A DNA stretch of 64,000 bases from Phytophthora sp. 'mugwort' (GCA_033558025.1 JAUCEF010000001.1:868001-932000); one strand, 5' to 3'. Shown: positions 12,001 through 23,890, numbered from the stretch's first letter. Translations and numbers: made by a program. The notes: generated by a model not told the origin, from the sequence alone.

Positions 12001-15000
12001 GATAACGGCAGCGAGTCCCGTCTTCATGTAAGAAGTTGGCGCAGCTGCAGCCTTTGAGTCTCCATGCTGATTGACGTTACCCAGCAGCAAATGCGCCAGG
12101 TTGGGCGCTGGCTTGTTTAAGTTTTCAAGCAGCAAGTCCAGAATGGCAGCACGAATCGAAGTCGGGGACGTCCCTTGAGCAAACAGCTCGAACGGAGAAG
12201 AAAGTGTGCGGGTATCTTGGCGCTTCTTCCGTCTTGTAGACTGCAGATTGCCGGATTCCGATCCAGTTTCATCGAGCTCATCGTGAGATTTCACCCCGTT
12301 CTCGACTTGTTCGTTTTCGTCGTCGTCATACACATTTAGCAAATGATTCATATACCCGATCATGACGTCAGCACTAGCTCCACTGTCAATAAGCAGGTCC
12401 ACGAGGTCACTTCCACTCATACGCGCACTAATCATACGTAGAATTACTGCCGACAGATGCGGGATGTGTGCAGACTTTGAATACTTAATGTACTTCACAA
12501 TGTTCACAAAGTCAGAGCGGTGACGGCATAAGATTGTGTGCATCATCTCCACCTGTAGTCGGTGCGAAAGTTGGCGGTTGAGGTCGATGTTCACAAACTG
12601 GACATCTTTCTCCAGCACCAAGACCACAATTTCAAGCGCATGCTGCACACATCGTTCACGCAGAGCAGCAACCACCGTCGTCTTCGTCAGGTACGTGTCG
12701 CTAGGCTTCTTGGACACGTCAATGACAAAATTTAGCGAACCATGTTTGGCCTCAGTCTCGCGCTTCACAATGTCGAGGCAGTAAAAGAAAGCATGCTCGA
12801 GGTGCATGTCCGTTGACGTGCTTTCCAGATTCTCAACACCTCCATCCCCAGAGACAATTGACAGTACCTTGTTCAGCAACGGATTGCTCGATAAGAACCG
12901 AGCTAAAAGCTGATACGACAAGCTACCCTCTGTGGTTGAAGTGTCCGCATTCCGCAGGATTTTCTTAAAAATGGCAAGAGTGCCATTCACAAGCGCCCAT
13001 TTCTCTTCTTCCCGCTCGTACTTCCGCAAATCAAATTTGAGGAAGACGTGCTCAAGCAAAAACTCGAAATAAAACTGGATCGCAGCGACACGGCCATCGC
13101 CTTCGAACGATTTCCATGCGTGAGGGTTCTCAAACAGTTCGTAGAGTAACGTAACGAAGCCTCTCGTCGCCGGATATGTTCTACTCAATGACTCGTAGTG
13201 TTCCAGTTCATAACTGATATCCTGGTTGCCGTAAACTGATGTGTCACCTGTAGTACGCAAGATCTGCAACGCGTCCACGTGGCGCCATACGAATGGAGCA
13301 ATATCTGGTACCCGCGCAAACACAGCGAGCGTCTTCATAATGGAACCCTTAAGCGAGCTGGGGATGCGGCACTGAAGAAAAGCGACGAATGTCGGGATAG
13401 GAGACCAGTCGTGGTTGTGAAAGAAGATAAGTGCCAACTGAGGGTCCGAAATCACCTCCTGAATAAGTTTCTGGATAGTTTCTAATGCCTCCAGCTCCTT
13501 GGGGCGAATAAATCGGGGACCAGGGTTCGCTGCGCTGTTCACATTGCTGAAGGTGGTACCGTCGATTCCAACTCCCTGCGCAACGCCACTGGGCATGAGC
13601 GGCGAGTATCCAGCCGGCTTCTCGGCATCAGTGAGGAGACGCTGGTACTTCGCCATCACAGCGAAAAACTGGTCCCAACTAAGTTGCTGCGGGTTCTGCT
13701 TAATGTGGTGGAAAGCCTGCTGGGCACACTCTGGTCCACTTGCAGCGGCGGCAACTAGTCGCATGTACGCAGCTAAGCATCCAGGGTTTTTGAACGCAGC
13801 ATCACGGCAAGCGATCAAGAAATCATGGCAACTTCCGCCATCAACGCTGTTGGAATGTGATTCCGGTTGTCGTAAATCATCCCCAGCGTTACTTCCGGTA
13901 CTGCTGCCATTGCTTTCATGGAAGTCAAACTCCTCATTGGTGCCACGCCAGAACGAACAGCAAAACGTAGCGTTGCGAGCACACAACGCCGTCGCAAAGT
14001 CAATAATGTTCTCGAGGCAGTCGCCAGTCCAGGCTGCTACTTCACCATCACTTTCTGATTGCATAGCAGCAAGTGCTGCCTTGTCAGCAACCGTTGGTAC
14101 ATCTATCATCATCTTGGATGAGTAAGTACGGAACAGCAGCTCAAAATTCCGTTCGTAAATGCTGTACAGCCGCAGATCGCGCTTGCGATCCGGCATATAC
14201 TTAAGCTGCACTTCGACCAACGTATGAAACACGCGCTCCTCAATTGCCTTTTTCACCGCTGAAGTTGCAGCTTCCGCCTCGGAGAAAGTCACGTTGGTAT
14301 TGCTGCTGCTGCCGTCGTCATTACCTGCTAGGAATCCAGCCCATGCAAGCATCGCGACGCTCTGGAGGCCCTTCTGCTCCCACTCCTCTTCGAAAAAAAT
14401 GCGGTGCAGCTCTTTCACCACCGACGCGTGCTCCCGTCGGCATAACGCAGTACCGATTTCCATGTCACCTGTTTCGCGATCCATTTTCCTGGTTTTCTGT
14501 AGCAATACGACGAACAACGCCACCTCTACAGCCGTAATCGTCTGCAGCATGCAAGACACCTGTCTCACCGCTCCTTCCGGCGACGTTCCTGCCAGCGATC
14601 CACCTTCAAATAGCTGCGCGAACGACGATAAGTTCACAATATGCGGCGACACTTTAGCCACCACATTCTTTAAGCGTCCACACAGCGTCTTGAGCAATTC
14701 CGCAAGCTTCTGTACTTCGTCAGCCAGCGTCAGCGTGCTGGACACGATGTACACCAGGCAATCAGCCACTAGTGTGTCCCAATAGCTCACGCTCAGCTCC
14801 ATCCTCGACACCTGTGCTAGTTGTGGTAGCTGACAGTCAAAGGCTGCCACCAAGTTGGTCAGCAACTTCTCCGTCAGTAGTTTGTTAGTGAACGACACAA
14901 TGAACTGTGCGCGCTGCTTGTCCAGCCGCGTCTCGAGTCGCAGCCGTAGCAGCTCCTTGAGCAGGTGTAGCTTGTATTCCGTCTCGGAGGTCAAGAAGTA

Positions 15001-15414
15001 GCGGGCTGCGCTCTGCACTGAGTCAGCGATGGTATCTGGTGGCAGTTGGTCGGCGCGCTCCACCCACTCGCGCTGTTGCTGCTCGCTAGCCAGCAGCCAA
15101 AACTCGAAGCACGTCTTCTCGCTGGCGCGGAACTCGTCGCTAAGCTTGCAGATTTCCTGCTGGATGATAGGCGACACATCCACGTGTTTGCCGGCCACGT
15201 TGACCGTGTTGGCTTGAAGTGCCGCGCGCTCTGATGCGCTGGGCGGCGCCAACGCCAGTGGCTGCAGCAGCTCCGGCGCGGCCGCCACCAGCTCCGCCAT
15301 GAACTGCGGAGCATCGCCGTCCGTCATACTCTGCCCCGCGAAGGCCAGCAGGTCCTGATGCAGCTGCCGGAAGCGCAGCGCCGGCGCGTCCGCGAGCGAC
15401 AGGCTCTCGCTCAT
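9010..15414 (-). CDS. NUP205: Nuclear pore scaffold protein, Nup192/Nup205 family
   Basis: A very long frame, ATG at 15414 and stop at 9010-9012, of 2110 residues after removing one short intron near the 3' end (9070-9141, donor GTACGA, acceptor ATTACAG). Size, all-helical composition and blocks such as 'ETIQKLIQEVISDPQLALIFFHNHDWSPIPTFVAFLQC' (shown here in part) and 'SRTYPATRGFVTLLYELF' fit the Nup186/192/205 inner-ring nucleoporins that scaffold the nuclear pore. I prefer ATG 15414 (MSESLSL...) over the in-frame ATG at 15531, because the extra 39 residues are not family-like and would overlap the divergent promoter. The intron is 72 bases, a multiple of three with no stop, so an unspliced message would still encode a protein 24 residues longer. 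The next gene starts 172 bases away on the other strand. Confidence 0.83.
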   Translation of the reverse strand: MSESLSLADAPALRFRQLHQDLLAFAGQSMTDGDAPQFMAELVAAAPELLQPLALAPPSASERAALQANTVNVAGKHVDVSPIIQQEICKLSDEFRASEKTCFEFWLLASEQQQREWVERADQLPPDTIADSVQSAARYFLTSETEYKLHLLKELLRLRLETRLDKQRAQFIVSFTNKLLTEKLLTNLVAAFDCQLPQLAQVSRMELSVSYWDTLVADCLVYIVSSTLTLADEVQKLAELLKTLCGRLKNVVAKVSPHIVNLSSFAQLFEGGSLAGTSPEGAVRQVSCMLQTITAVEVALFVVLLQKTRKMDRETGDMEIGTALCRREHASVVKELHRIFFEEEWEQKGLQSVAMLAWAGFLAGNDDGSSSNTNVTFSEAEAATSAVKKAIEERVFHTLVEVQLKYMPDRKRDLRLYSIYERNFELLFRTYSSKMMIDVPTVADKAALAAMQSESDGEVAAWTGDCLENIIDFATALCARNATFCCSFWRGTNEEFDFHESNGSSTGSNAGDDLRQPESHSNSVDGGSCHDFLIACRDAAFKNPGCLAAYMRLVAAAASGPECAQQAFHHIKQNPQQLSWDQFFAVMAKYQRLLTDAEKPAGYSPLMPSGVAQGVGIDGTTFSNVNSAANPGPRFIRPKELEALETIQKLIQEVISDPQLALIFFHNHDWSPIPTFVAFLQCRIPSSLKGSIMKTLAVFARVPDIAPFVWRHVDALQILRTTGDTSVYGNQDISYELEHYESLSRTYPATRGFVTLLYELFENPHAWKSFEGDGRVAAIQFYFEFLLEHVFLKFDLRKYEREEEKWALVNGTLAIFKKILRNADTSTTEGSLSYQLLARFLSSNPLLNKVLSIVSGDGGVENLESTSTDMHLEHAFFYCLDIVKRETEAKHGSLNFVIDVSKKPSDTYLTKTTVVAALRERCVQHALEIVVLVLEKDVQFVNIDLNRQLSHRLQVEMMHTILCRHRSDFVNIVKYIKYSKSAHIPHLSAVILRMISARMSGSDLVDLLIDSGASADVMIGYMNHLLNVYDDDENEQVENGVKSHDELDETGSESGNLQSTRRKKRQDTRTLSSPFELFAQGTSPTSIRAAILDLLLENLNKPAPNLAHLLLGNVNQHGDSKAAAAPTSYMKTGLAAVITLVSNADFGLETPELAERCYHVLHDLITQDFSSPNTIAALESVPNDYFASQIQLFSRVYHVSRRKTAAATIAELSMRGWFFKTLAVYLHVGLHKEPPQMKKINKLMGQLLSVSGGSRSAITRQEHMLLLQLLDECSFHISPPQVPANQQVVALAEQVTAAVEQGCYYKWLKIDIERFCQALQTLDLTATEDGMGDYYSSSTKRFRVNGDGASSTSSQNSADAAAERFIQWAVQWNVYSERIAAESHALNSLRELMEVIVLDYLTLPREHEGLETPAMWQGLDAVASAEVRLELMSGIVAAVLSKLTEKASVSAQLFEIVSRIALMLFSQLGYTDNGNHPLALPESRHRQNMGFLELLFRSIYSSAAATGNPSAARNSRTLLYSCIVHVLHVLPSRASQDSASAKFGITSSTLSQEQRVRHLLTNQVVDLVCRDASDGEDTLSMALAVSALESLIAFEDHSSLVAIFRERGYLLHFIDIFKKLSEMDAAAFERTSGSSSMVKSSVISEEMDPTTIGTMYECFLSLFARVAETQEGAVALLEGGLVRVLSDARNLPTHRPQYFAQNQHNSNSSIASVAAFQRVETLYYRKWLPVARLLSACCASLPKNRALTSQVLYFINKNRKLFTASLKLCAGGQHSQPISVNLLREVSYVTFVFRYVTQFPDLCEQTLATAKWEKFSQLILQVFQYFSAELTPPGDEVDEMNDGVSWWNNTATGSVEEQRNAAIQRFSCVDCEEKLLEQCDAAAMKSSGSASLLRMSLLDEEKLYAARMILCNAVAFCSSRMMLAVTEDNGGRAAPLLAITSKAQNRDQFPSMSSVDTRAFAAATDPLWTLAPSINEFTARFDSAVFALETSKQLIDALAALKNEATSARSISVSSASSQQRSLHWREHQCDTTPLENVLEYHVDSLAFIVENMLVVLLLHFAHYLEHSEAASRGAVQHTLGKVLAIVSDIEVRIIPRHCFLCCSTLIVYPLSILQNNPFVHAIARRLRELASSS

Positions 15415-15586
15415 AATGGATCGATTGACTGTTTGGCTTGTGGGGGGCCGTTGGATTGCATTGGCGCGGAAAGCATTCGTACTTAAGCCAAACACCATCA
15501 CTGTGCGTTCCAGATGGTGTGCCCCACACAAAATGTAGGTGCTGTCCGCAATCTCGGCATCACAGATTCAACATCGATAAGGACAG

Positions 15587-18500
15587 ATGCGCGTCTTGTC
15601 GCCGCTGGCGGCGGCGATACCTTGGCTCGTGCTGACTGTTGCCCTATTATCTCTTTACTATGGAGAGATCATGTGCCTTGAGGATAGAATGCTGGTTTCC
15701 GCGCCCTCCACGACCTTCCGGATCGACAGCAAGACCAACATCAAGGAGATCTTCAAGTGCTCGGGTCTACACTTCATCGGCTCCTTCAACGAGTACTACG
15801 TGGCTTGCGAGCTATCTCTGCCCGCCCAGGAGCAGATCAAACGGCTGGAGATTGTGGACGTGGCGCTGGACGCCTCAATACTTTCGCCTCTGTCCAGCGT
15901 GCACGCGGAGCTGACGTTTCAGCTGAACACGAGTCTGGCCACTGTGTCCATCCGCAACAGCCGATTGCTGGCCAGCGCCGTGGAGATCCGCGCCGCCAAC
16001 GTATCAGTAGACGAGCACTCAGCTGTGAACGTGTCTGCGCGTGGGCTCAAGTTCGGGCCGGGCTATAACTCGTGGACCTCCATGGGGGGCAGCTACGGCG
16101 GAATCGGGGGTGCGTCACTTACTCCGAGTCACCAAAAATGTGACGACATGCCGCCTAATGATTTTTTTCGGGTGGTGGGGGATGTGGCAGCTAACTCAGC
16201 TAATTTCCGAGGATACGGCAGTGGAGGAGGCAACGATGAGAGTCGCGGAGGCGGACGAATCCGATTGGTGGCGGAGGGGAACGTGGAGATTAATGGATCT
16301 CTGCTGGCCAATGGAGGAGACGCTTGTAACGACTGTTATGACAGTGCTGGGGCAGGAGGCAGTATTCTTATTGTCGCTACCGATCGCATTCATGGCAATG
16401 CAACGGTGCAAGCCAATGGTGGTGAGCCTAGTAACTTTGATGGGGATGAGCTCACCGGTGGAGGTGGAGGCGGAGGCGGCGGGGGTGGGCGGATCGTGCT
16501 TGATTCAAAGCACGCGGAAGAATTGGGACCGTCTCGTGTTGAAGCGTATGGTGGTGGTTTGAGCTCCGATAGAAACATAGCGATTGGATGGTGTCAGTTG
16601 GGAGGTGACGGAACTATACTGAAATTGCAACACTCAACGAAGGACAATGGCGGGCTTGATGGCAGGGATGAAAGTGATCGACGTCTTGACGACGAAAAGA
16701 CTCGAGTGAGTACGTTGCTTGTGAAAGGGGGTCGACTGGCACACGCAGGGCCTGTGAAGCGCATTCAAATTTACGGATGCACACCGATATTCGAGCAGAC
16801 GTCCAGGGGTGCTCGGTTCCTGCCAGAATCTGTTGTGCATATATTCGTTAGCGGTGGAGCGACAGTATGTGCATCAGTGATTCAGTTAAAGGTACCCGTT
16901 GTTATCGTCGTGCTTACTGTTGCAAAATGAGTTGATGTCTAACTCATAGCCGTGGTCTGTTTTCAGGATAGCGTCGGAGGCATTGAAAGTTCAATCGTGG
17001 TAAAGGAACCACAAGAATTGTTAACGTGTTAAACTGAATAGGTCCTGACGTCTTCTTCTGTCTGTTGATCGTTTTACAGCTCGACTCTGGTTCGGAACTT
17101 AACATGCTCGATCGCGAACGAATGATTAGGCTGTCGGCATCGCAACTCACGATTCATGTAAAGCAATTTTATACTGAAGAAATAACTTTGAGTGCTTTAG
17201 TAGCTCTGAAATTGACATGGTGACACTTTATGCTTATTTGACTAGGGTTATGTCGGACCGTCTTCGCTTCAAGAACGCGCATTGTTTGACTTAACTCTCA
17301 CCGGGTCTGACGTATCATTTTCCAATGCGCTAGTTATAGTGAACGAGCTTGAAGTCGATGCTCGCGGTGCACTATCCCTTGACAAGTTCTCGGAACTTAG
17401 GTTTCGAGCACAAGTGAAAATCCAAACAGAGGCTTCAATTAAGATTGAAGGTTTCCTACAGCCTTTGGGCAAGACTGCTGATCAAGTGCACGAGGCTGAC
17501 CCGGATGACAATCCCTCGGTTACCGTGACCAGTAAGAAAGATGTCGAGTTTCGCCCGCAAACTGTGGAGATGGGCCAAGTCGAGCTGCGGATTCAGGCCA
17601 ATGGCACATGCTTCCTTGATATGCCATTCGACACTCCTTTTCTGAGGCTGTCAATCTCGGCTGCAAATGTGTCCATTCCAAGCGTGAACAGTGGCCCAGT
17701 ACTGGAATGCAAAGAGATTGAGCTGCAAGCAGATGCATCTGCTTGTAAACGTTTACGTGAGTCGAGTCATGATGATCACCCGTATTCAATTAGCGTTTTT
17801 GCTTCAGAGGTTGCTACGCTTGGAAACATTTCGGCCGGGTCTATGATTCTGTGCAGTGGCCACAACATGACCATTGAAGGTGCAATTTTTAGCTCGTGGC
17901 TTGGGTGTGGTTCTGGAATAGGTCCTGGTAAGAGCGAGGTCTCTGGCGAAGCTAGCGGTGGGGCCGGCCATGGTGGCAGAGGTGGCAATGTTTTACCGGG
18001 AAGTACAGGTGGTGGCGCTGCCTACGACATTTCAAAGGATTTTTTAATGCAGCAAAAGGCTAGTTGGATCGAGCCACTGTATACAGATAAGGGATGGCCG
18101 ACTTGGCCAGGTAGTGGTGCTGCAAGTGGAGACACGCCGAATAAACTCAGCGGGGGAAGTGGAGGTGGAATTATCTACATTGGGTCAAAGAAGCTAAATG
18201 TGACTAAATCGGCATTTATATCAGCGCGGGGTGGAATTGGTTCCATGGGTGGAGGTGGCGGATCTGGTGGCTCCTTGACGCTTTTCATTACAGATATCGC
18301 AGGCGGGGGCACCATTGATTTGGCAGGAGGTGCATCTTCGACACCGGCGCTGATATCTACCAATAGCGAAGTGGCAAACCGATCCTCGATTTGGAATCCT
18401 TATGTGTTGCCTGGTGAGGTTGGCGACGATGCTGGACAGCGAGGAGGTGGCGGTGGTGGAGGAATTGTTCGCATAACATACGTGGATACAACCGATAAGA

Positions 18501-21150
18501 CAAGTGCTGGCAACGGTGAGGAGTTTGTTGAGGATGGAGGCCGAATTTCAGTGAGCGGGGGCGAAAGCGCCGGAGGCGAGAATGGTGATACAGGAGTCAT
18601 GGTCGGTGCTAACTGCCATCCAGGGCGCGGAGGCGTTTTCTGCTTGCCGTGTCCGAAAGGAAGTCACAGCCCAGGGCGCTTCTCGAAGTGTTCACCGTGT
18701 GACCCAGGCACTTGCTCGAGTCATACTGGCGCTGAAAAATGTGATGCATGTTCAATCGGCTATTTCAATCCAGATTTCGGGAAGAAAGAGTGCCAGGCAT
18801 GTCCATTGGGGTCGTTCAGTGCAAAAGTGGGCTTGAAAAAGTGTGAATTGTGCCCACCTGGCTCAATTGCAGGAGTGACAGGTAGCAGTACCTGCTCCTA
18901 TTGTCCAATTGGCAGCATTACGACTTCGTCTGGCAACAGCCATTGCACCGTATGTGGAATCGGGGAGACCACAGCGAAACAAGGTGCAACTCTATGCGCT
19001 GCCTGCAAAGTCAAACCCGTTCATTCGGAGTTTAACATGCGTGGCAACTGCTCATACGCTTGTTTCAAAGGACGTAATGGCCTCGACTGCCTGACACCCT
19101 TCGAGCGGTTGGTAAAACCTATCGGTGGTCCGATAGGTTTTGTGATTCTTGTATTTGCTGTCACAGGTCTTATATTTGGTGCGTGGGGATTCCTTTCGTA
19201 CCGAAGCTCTAGGTCCGAGTTACGCCGCTATGCACAGTACAAAGCGCAGAGATTACGTGACGAGCTATCGTTGGCGACGCTAACACGCACGTTAACCCCT
19301 CGGCTGACTGACCAAGATCTTAATGCGCACGTTGCTCGTCTGTATCTGGCCGGAGACAATCACCTCAAGAATGCTTGGCGACTAAATCCATATTTTCTCC
19401 CATTAAGTCTGCGCAATATCGTCGAAGAAGGCACCTACGTGAATTTCGCTTCGACATGTAACAAATTGGTGGGGTGGGAACCTACAAGCTGGGAAGCGTG
19501 GCTGTATCGCTTCTTACTCGTTATAGTGCCTCCTATAAGCACGATTTTCATGCGACGGCGCCAGTTGCATCGCGTCGTGAAGCTCTCGAAGTATATTGTT
19601 CACTATGGTGGCCGCTTTTTCCGCGAGATGAACTTCCGGGTGCATGGCACTCAACTTAAGGTTGGCTTTAGTTCCGATTTTTCGCTCTGCTACTTCGACG
19701 TGCTAATTTCACAGTCGAGCTCGTCCTCATCCTCGAACCTGGCTGCTATGCAAGTTGTCAGCCACGAAGATCTCGTGCTTGTGGTCAGTGGTAGCGGATC
19801 ATTCTTCAGGCCGTATCACCTCGACACGAACGACATCATTGTACGCGCCATCCCTTCCCGTCTGGAGTTACTGGAGCACAACTTTTGGATCGACTTTGTG
19901 GCAGACATCAATCAAAAACTACGGGTTCTACCGCAGCCGTCGTCCGCTGTTCGACGTGTGCGTGAGGCTGCTGAGGTGTCTCGCGACATAATTGCATTCG
20001 TGGAAGCGTTCAACGAAAAGCACGTCAAGGATGGTTTCATCGTGACGTTCGGAACATTTTCGGTCGGTGGGGCTCTAGCTGCTGATGCAAACGAGAGCTG
20101 TTTCGAGCCTTTTTCGACCGAAAATGTTGACGCGGTCTTTGTTTCATATCTGCAGGAACCTTTTAAGCTGGCCTTTCGGGTTTCCAGATTGAATTCACCG
20201 GACGCATTGCCTGCAACTATAGACGAGTCGCAGGATAGTGCGTCTGATTATCCCGTCTTGCCCTCTGAAGAGAACGACCGAGTGAAGTCTGATACGGATC
20301 CTCGGTCCGCAGATTTTCGATACTCGCAGATTAGAATGGAGGCTCTCTTTGCACAACCTGAGCGTCGTTCGCTTGGACCTTTCGCTGACGACTCCAGTGA
20401 TGATAGCGACAGTTTAACACCACTCAAGAAATCGCCAAACGACAGTGGGGCAAGGCGAGCGAGAGCACTTGTGGAATTATTGTGTACAAATGAGACAGCA
20501 AAGCGGTGGCTACTGACGTTATGGCTGCCTGTGTACCCTCTCTTCCGACTGCGTAACCTACCGCGTCCTGAGCTTCCTGTTCGCTGGCTGCTCCCCGTGA
20601 CGATGGTTTTGCTACTAATTGCCGACATGGGCGTTGCCTTTTGGATCATGGTCGAGTATTATTGCGTTCAAATTCGCGACCCCACTAGACAAGATTCAGG
20701 CTGCTCCCGGGTACGTGTTTTTATGCTTGAGCTCGAGACTTTGTGTGTGGTAGTGTCTAATGTTATTTGCTTTCTTATTAACAGACGGCGCTATGGTCAG
20801 TGCTGGGGATCTTGCCTGCAGCTATCGTCGGCTCACCGATGCTCGGACTGGTTTTCGTCACGAGAAAGAGCATTTTCTGCGGCAAGCTGTTCGCTGTGTG
20901 GAACGCCAGCTCAATCGTCAACCAACTTGTAGCTTTTGTCTCGGGCTTAGCGTTCCTAGCGTACATCCACGACGAGATCCTTCTGGTGGCGATCGGTGGC
21001 GTGCTTCTCAAATACGTCGAGAAGGAGGTGGCGTTGCGTTGTATCGCGCACTATGCAAGCGAGCGGCCTTTCCGGGGATGGCGAGGTCTCCACACCACGC
21101 GTGACTGGTACGATGCAGCCTACACCCCTTTAGTCCATTACGAAAGCTAA
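15587..21150 (+). CDS. Large glycine-rich, cysteine-repeat multi-span surface protein
   Basis: Five exons, 15587-16891, 16967-16999, 17080-17157, 17246-20710 and 20785-21150, all in phase 0, give 1748 residues; the 33-base second exon is the least certain. There is an N-terminal signal peptide (hydrophobic about 9-27), then a long extracellular part with repeated Gly-rich loops ('GGGGGGGGGGGRI', 'GSGGG.DESRGGGRIRL'), then four to five ephrin-receptor/GCC2-GCC3-type cysteine modules ('C.PCPKGSHSPGRFSKCSPC', 'CQACPLGSFSA') at about residues 925-1045. A transmembrane segment follows ('IGFVILVFAVTGLIFGAWGFL'), then a large cytoplasmic domain and several C-terminal helices. This layout resembles plant glycine-rich proteins annotated as ephrin type-B receptor-like. 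The function is unknown. Confidence 0.75.
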
Positions 21151-21242
21151 GAAGGAGGTCAGTGGCTTGAATAGAGGACGGAGTACACTATATTCCCGCC
21201 GGCGAGGATTAACTGGTATCTCCACCTAAAGCTATTCTCCGA

Positions 21243-22170
21243 CTACCATCGTCGCGAGAACAGCTTCATGTAAAAGTACGTGACAACGAAGATGATGAAC
21301 AGCATGGCCACGAGCCACAGCGACGTCCACAGTCCAATACTGGACGCCAACTGTTCCTTCAGCTTGGTATTCTCGCGGTCCAGCAGCGCCGTGTTTGACT
21401 CGGCGCTCTGACCCACAGCGTCCAGGATCTTGACGTCCTCTGCGAGCGACTGATTAATGGTCTGCGTCCTGTCCTTCAGTTGCTTCGCCAGCGACATCAT
21501 CTCGGACTGAATGGACTCCTGCTCTTCACGAGCCACCGTCTCCGATGCACTCACGTGCGCCCCCGAACGATCTATCAGTCCTAGTCGTTTCCTGATGGCC
21601 TTTGTCGACAGCTTGTCCTCCTGGGGAGCAGCGACCTCCAGCATCGATTTGAAGTCGTCCGCACTCAGATCCGTGCGCAGCTCTGGCGTCACGCCGACCT
21701 CCTTCACGGTCTCAATAGATGCGACCAGTGAATCTTGAATGTCCGTGGGTTCTTTGGATTTGCTCCGGGTCTTGGCAGCACGACCGCGCTCCTCTCGCAG
21801 CTTGGCAATCTCTGAAGCTCTAGGAATTCGTCGCGGTTTAACTGCATCCTTCTCGTCTTTCTTGAGCGCAACGATGGTAGCCAATACGGAGGCGAGTTCT
21901 GGTTCCAATGTCTTCAACTCGTCACGGTCGTGGATGAGCTGTTGGAAGTGAAGCGCCAATTGTTGGTACTGAGTCGACAGATATTCGGCCACGTCAGCAA
22001 CAGGTTTAGAGAGAGCATGAAGGGGTTAGAACGCCGTTACAAAGGGTGGTTACCTGTGCCACGATGTCATCATCTAGAAGTTGATCCTTGTTGGCTTGGG
22101 ATCGAGTCCACGCCACCAGGAAGCGGCGGCAATCTACCGCCTCCGGTGTCGCAAGCGCTGCGGATGTCAT
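21243..22170 (-). CDS. USE1: Use1-like SNARE, ER retrograde transport
   Basis: Two exons in reading order, 22170-22054 and 21968-21243, with an 84-base intron in phase 0, give 280 residues. The C-terminal third is the evidence: a SNARE-like heptad region ('REEQESIQSEMMSLAKQLKD...SLAEDVKILDAVGQSAESN') followed by a single C-terminal transmembrane anchor ('LWLVAMLFIIFVVTYFYM') and a short basic tail, as in Use1/p31. Use1 is an ER Q-SNARE that works with Sec20 and Ufe1/syntaxin-18 in Golgi-to-ER vesicle fusion. The N-terminal part is helical and weakly conserved. Another tail-anchored SNARE is the main alternative. A TCATTTCAAAAC stretch just upstream of the ATG (about 22172-22186, minus strand) may be the initiator. 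Confidence 0.72.
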
Positions 22171-23890
22171 TGTTTTGAAATGATGAAATAGGACTAAATC
22201 TGTACCGGTAAATCTATTTTTGGTTACGTAGACAAATTTTAGTACGATAGGTATACTGTACACATACAACAGTAGGTTTGTTATAAAACTGAGCCTTCAG
22301 CTTGGTTATTATGCCGATAAGGGCCCTCCGATCTCACGGAGATCATCCAGAGCAGATTACGACCTTTCTTGGCAAGGACCACCGCAAAGAGCAACTAACT
22401 CGATGGACGTGCCATGGAAGCCAATACTAAAAGTACATGAACTGTACCAGACGAGGTTTACGTGCATCGAGATCTGATGCATCCCAGCGCGTTATCTCTC
22501 ACCAGTTTGACAGGACCTAGCCGATCTGCTCCATCCTCGGGAGCATCCATTGGATAGCAAACAGTCAGCGACGGAAATTAGCAGGTTAATTAACTCATTC
22601 ACCGACAACTTCTCGAGCCTCTCGGTTAGTGATCTCAACACTCCACAATCGACAACACCGTTCTGCCAATTTTAGCTTAATCATACTAGTCTAACCCCGG
22701 ACTTGGTCAACGCACCCACGTGCCCTCAACGGAGTGCCCCCGCCCCCCCCCCACCTTGACCGAAGTATCGAGCCAGCAGAACGAGAAAGCGACGGTCTAG
22801 TCATGATATAAACAAGATTTCCACTTACAGACATTTAATAAACAATCTGATCCTCTTTATCCAAGAAATCAGCGTTCGGTCACGGAGGACAACTCCACGT
22901 GACCAAGAGCCACGTCTGACGTTTAAGGGGCGCCGTGGACTGGACTTACGTAACTCTTGCTTCGGCGAGGTGCCAATGTTATTTACCGCACCGCCGGTCC
23001 GAGATGGCTACATCGATTGCACTGAAGCGGTGTTACATGTACAGTTGCACGCTGCCCAACAGCAGTTGAGAGCGAAAATGTCAAGTTGTATTCGTGTGAT
23101 GGTCATCCGCTAGCTCACTCCGATGTGTCCGACACAAGGACAAGTCCGCCCTTGCCCCCTTGTGTCTGCTCGCGGATCCACAAACTGCAGCACGACGTGC
23201 GACCGGCGCCCGCGAGCTCTATGGTGAGGATCTCCCTGCAAAGCTCCTTGGCACACATGACGCTGTGCCACGAAACGGTGTGCTCGCATCACAGACGGCC
23301 GGTACAGAGAGAGCATTAAGCAGGCACGAGCCGGGACTCAAAGTGATCGGGGCGAGTGCTGGACGGACAGGCGGCTCTCGAAGAAGGAAAAGGGAAAAGC
23401 AAAGCACGTCGACGTTCCTCATCCAGCCACCAGACGTCCCAGCACCGCGTTGCCTTATCGACGTACCGCGGCGCTGGACCGATCGGCAACACGGCAACAA
23501 ACAACCGCACAGAAAATCCGCTGCTGACTTTAGGGTAAGGGAAAATCGGCAAACACTCTTTAGTAAGTGTTTTCACAAGTGGGAGCGGATTCGACACCCT
23601 TAAAAACGAGTAAAGACTGGCTACATGTATTTTTTTTAAACGATGTCACGGTCAAACATGGAGCTCAGCTGTTTTGAGGCGCATTCCCCGTCTTGGACAT
23701 TGACCAGCAGGCGAGGAAAGGGTCAGCAGCACGAATCCCCCGCACTTTCGAGGAATTCCTCTGCGTAGTTGCCACCAACCTCCGGTGGGGAGCTTAAACT
23801 GGCCCGCGACTCCTCATTTCCCCGTCCTAAACGGAGACAGTCACGCACCAGAGCGTACCAGTTGACCGGGTGAGTGACAGGAAGCTCGAT
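22171..23890. other. Long gene-poor spacer upstream of myosin
   Basis: About 1.7 kb with no frame that resembles a protein. It holds a C-rich tract near 22739-22753 ('GCCCCCGCCCCCCCCCCCACC' region). Open frames at 23086-23603 overlap each other on both strands and look like chance. A GTGAGT just before the myosin ATG could be a splice donor, so a 5' UTR intron cannot be excluded. Confidence 0.45.

Noticed and set aside
13499..14125. Plus-strand frame of 208 codons inside the nucleoporin gene
   Set aside because: Antisense shadow of a long conserved minus-strand frame, with no motif of its own.
15415..15531. N-terminal extension of the nucleoporin from ATG 15531
   Set aside because: The 39 extra residues are not family-like and would fill most of the divergent promoter; ATG 15414 fits better.
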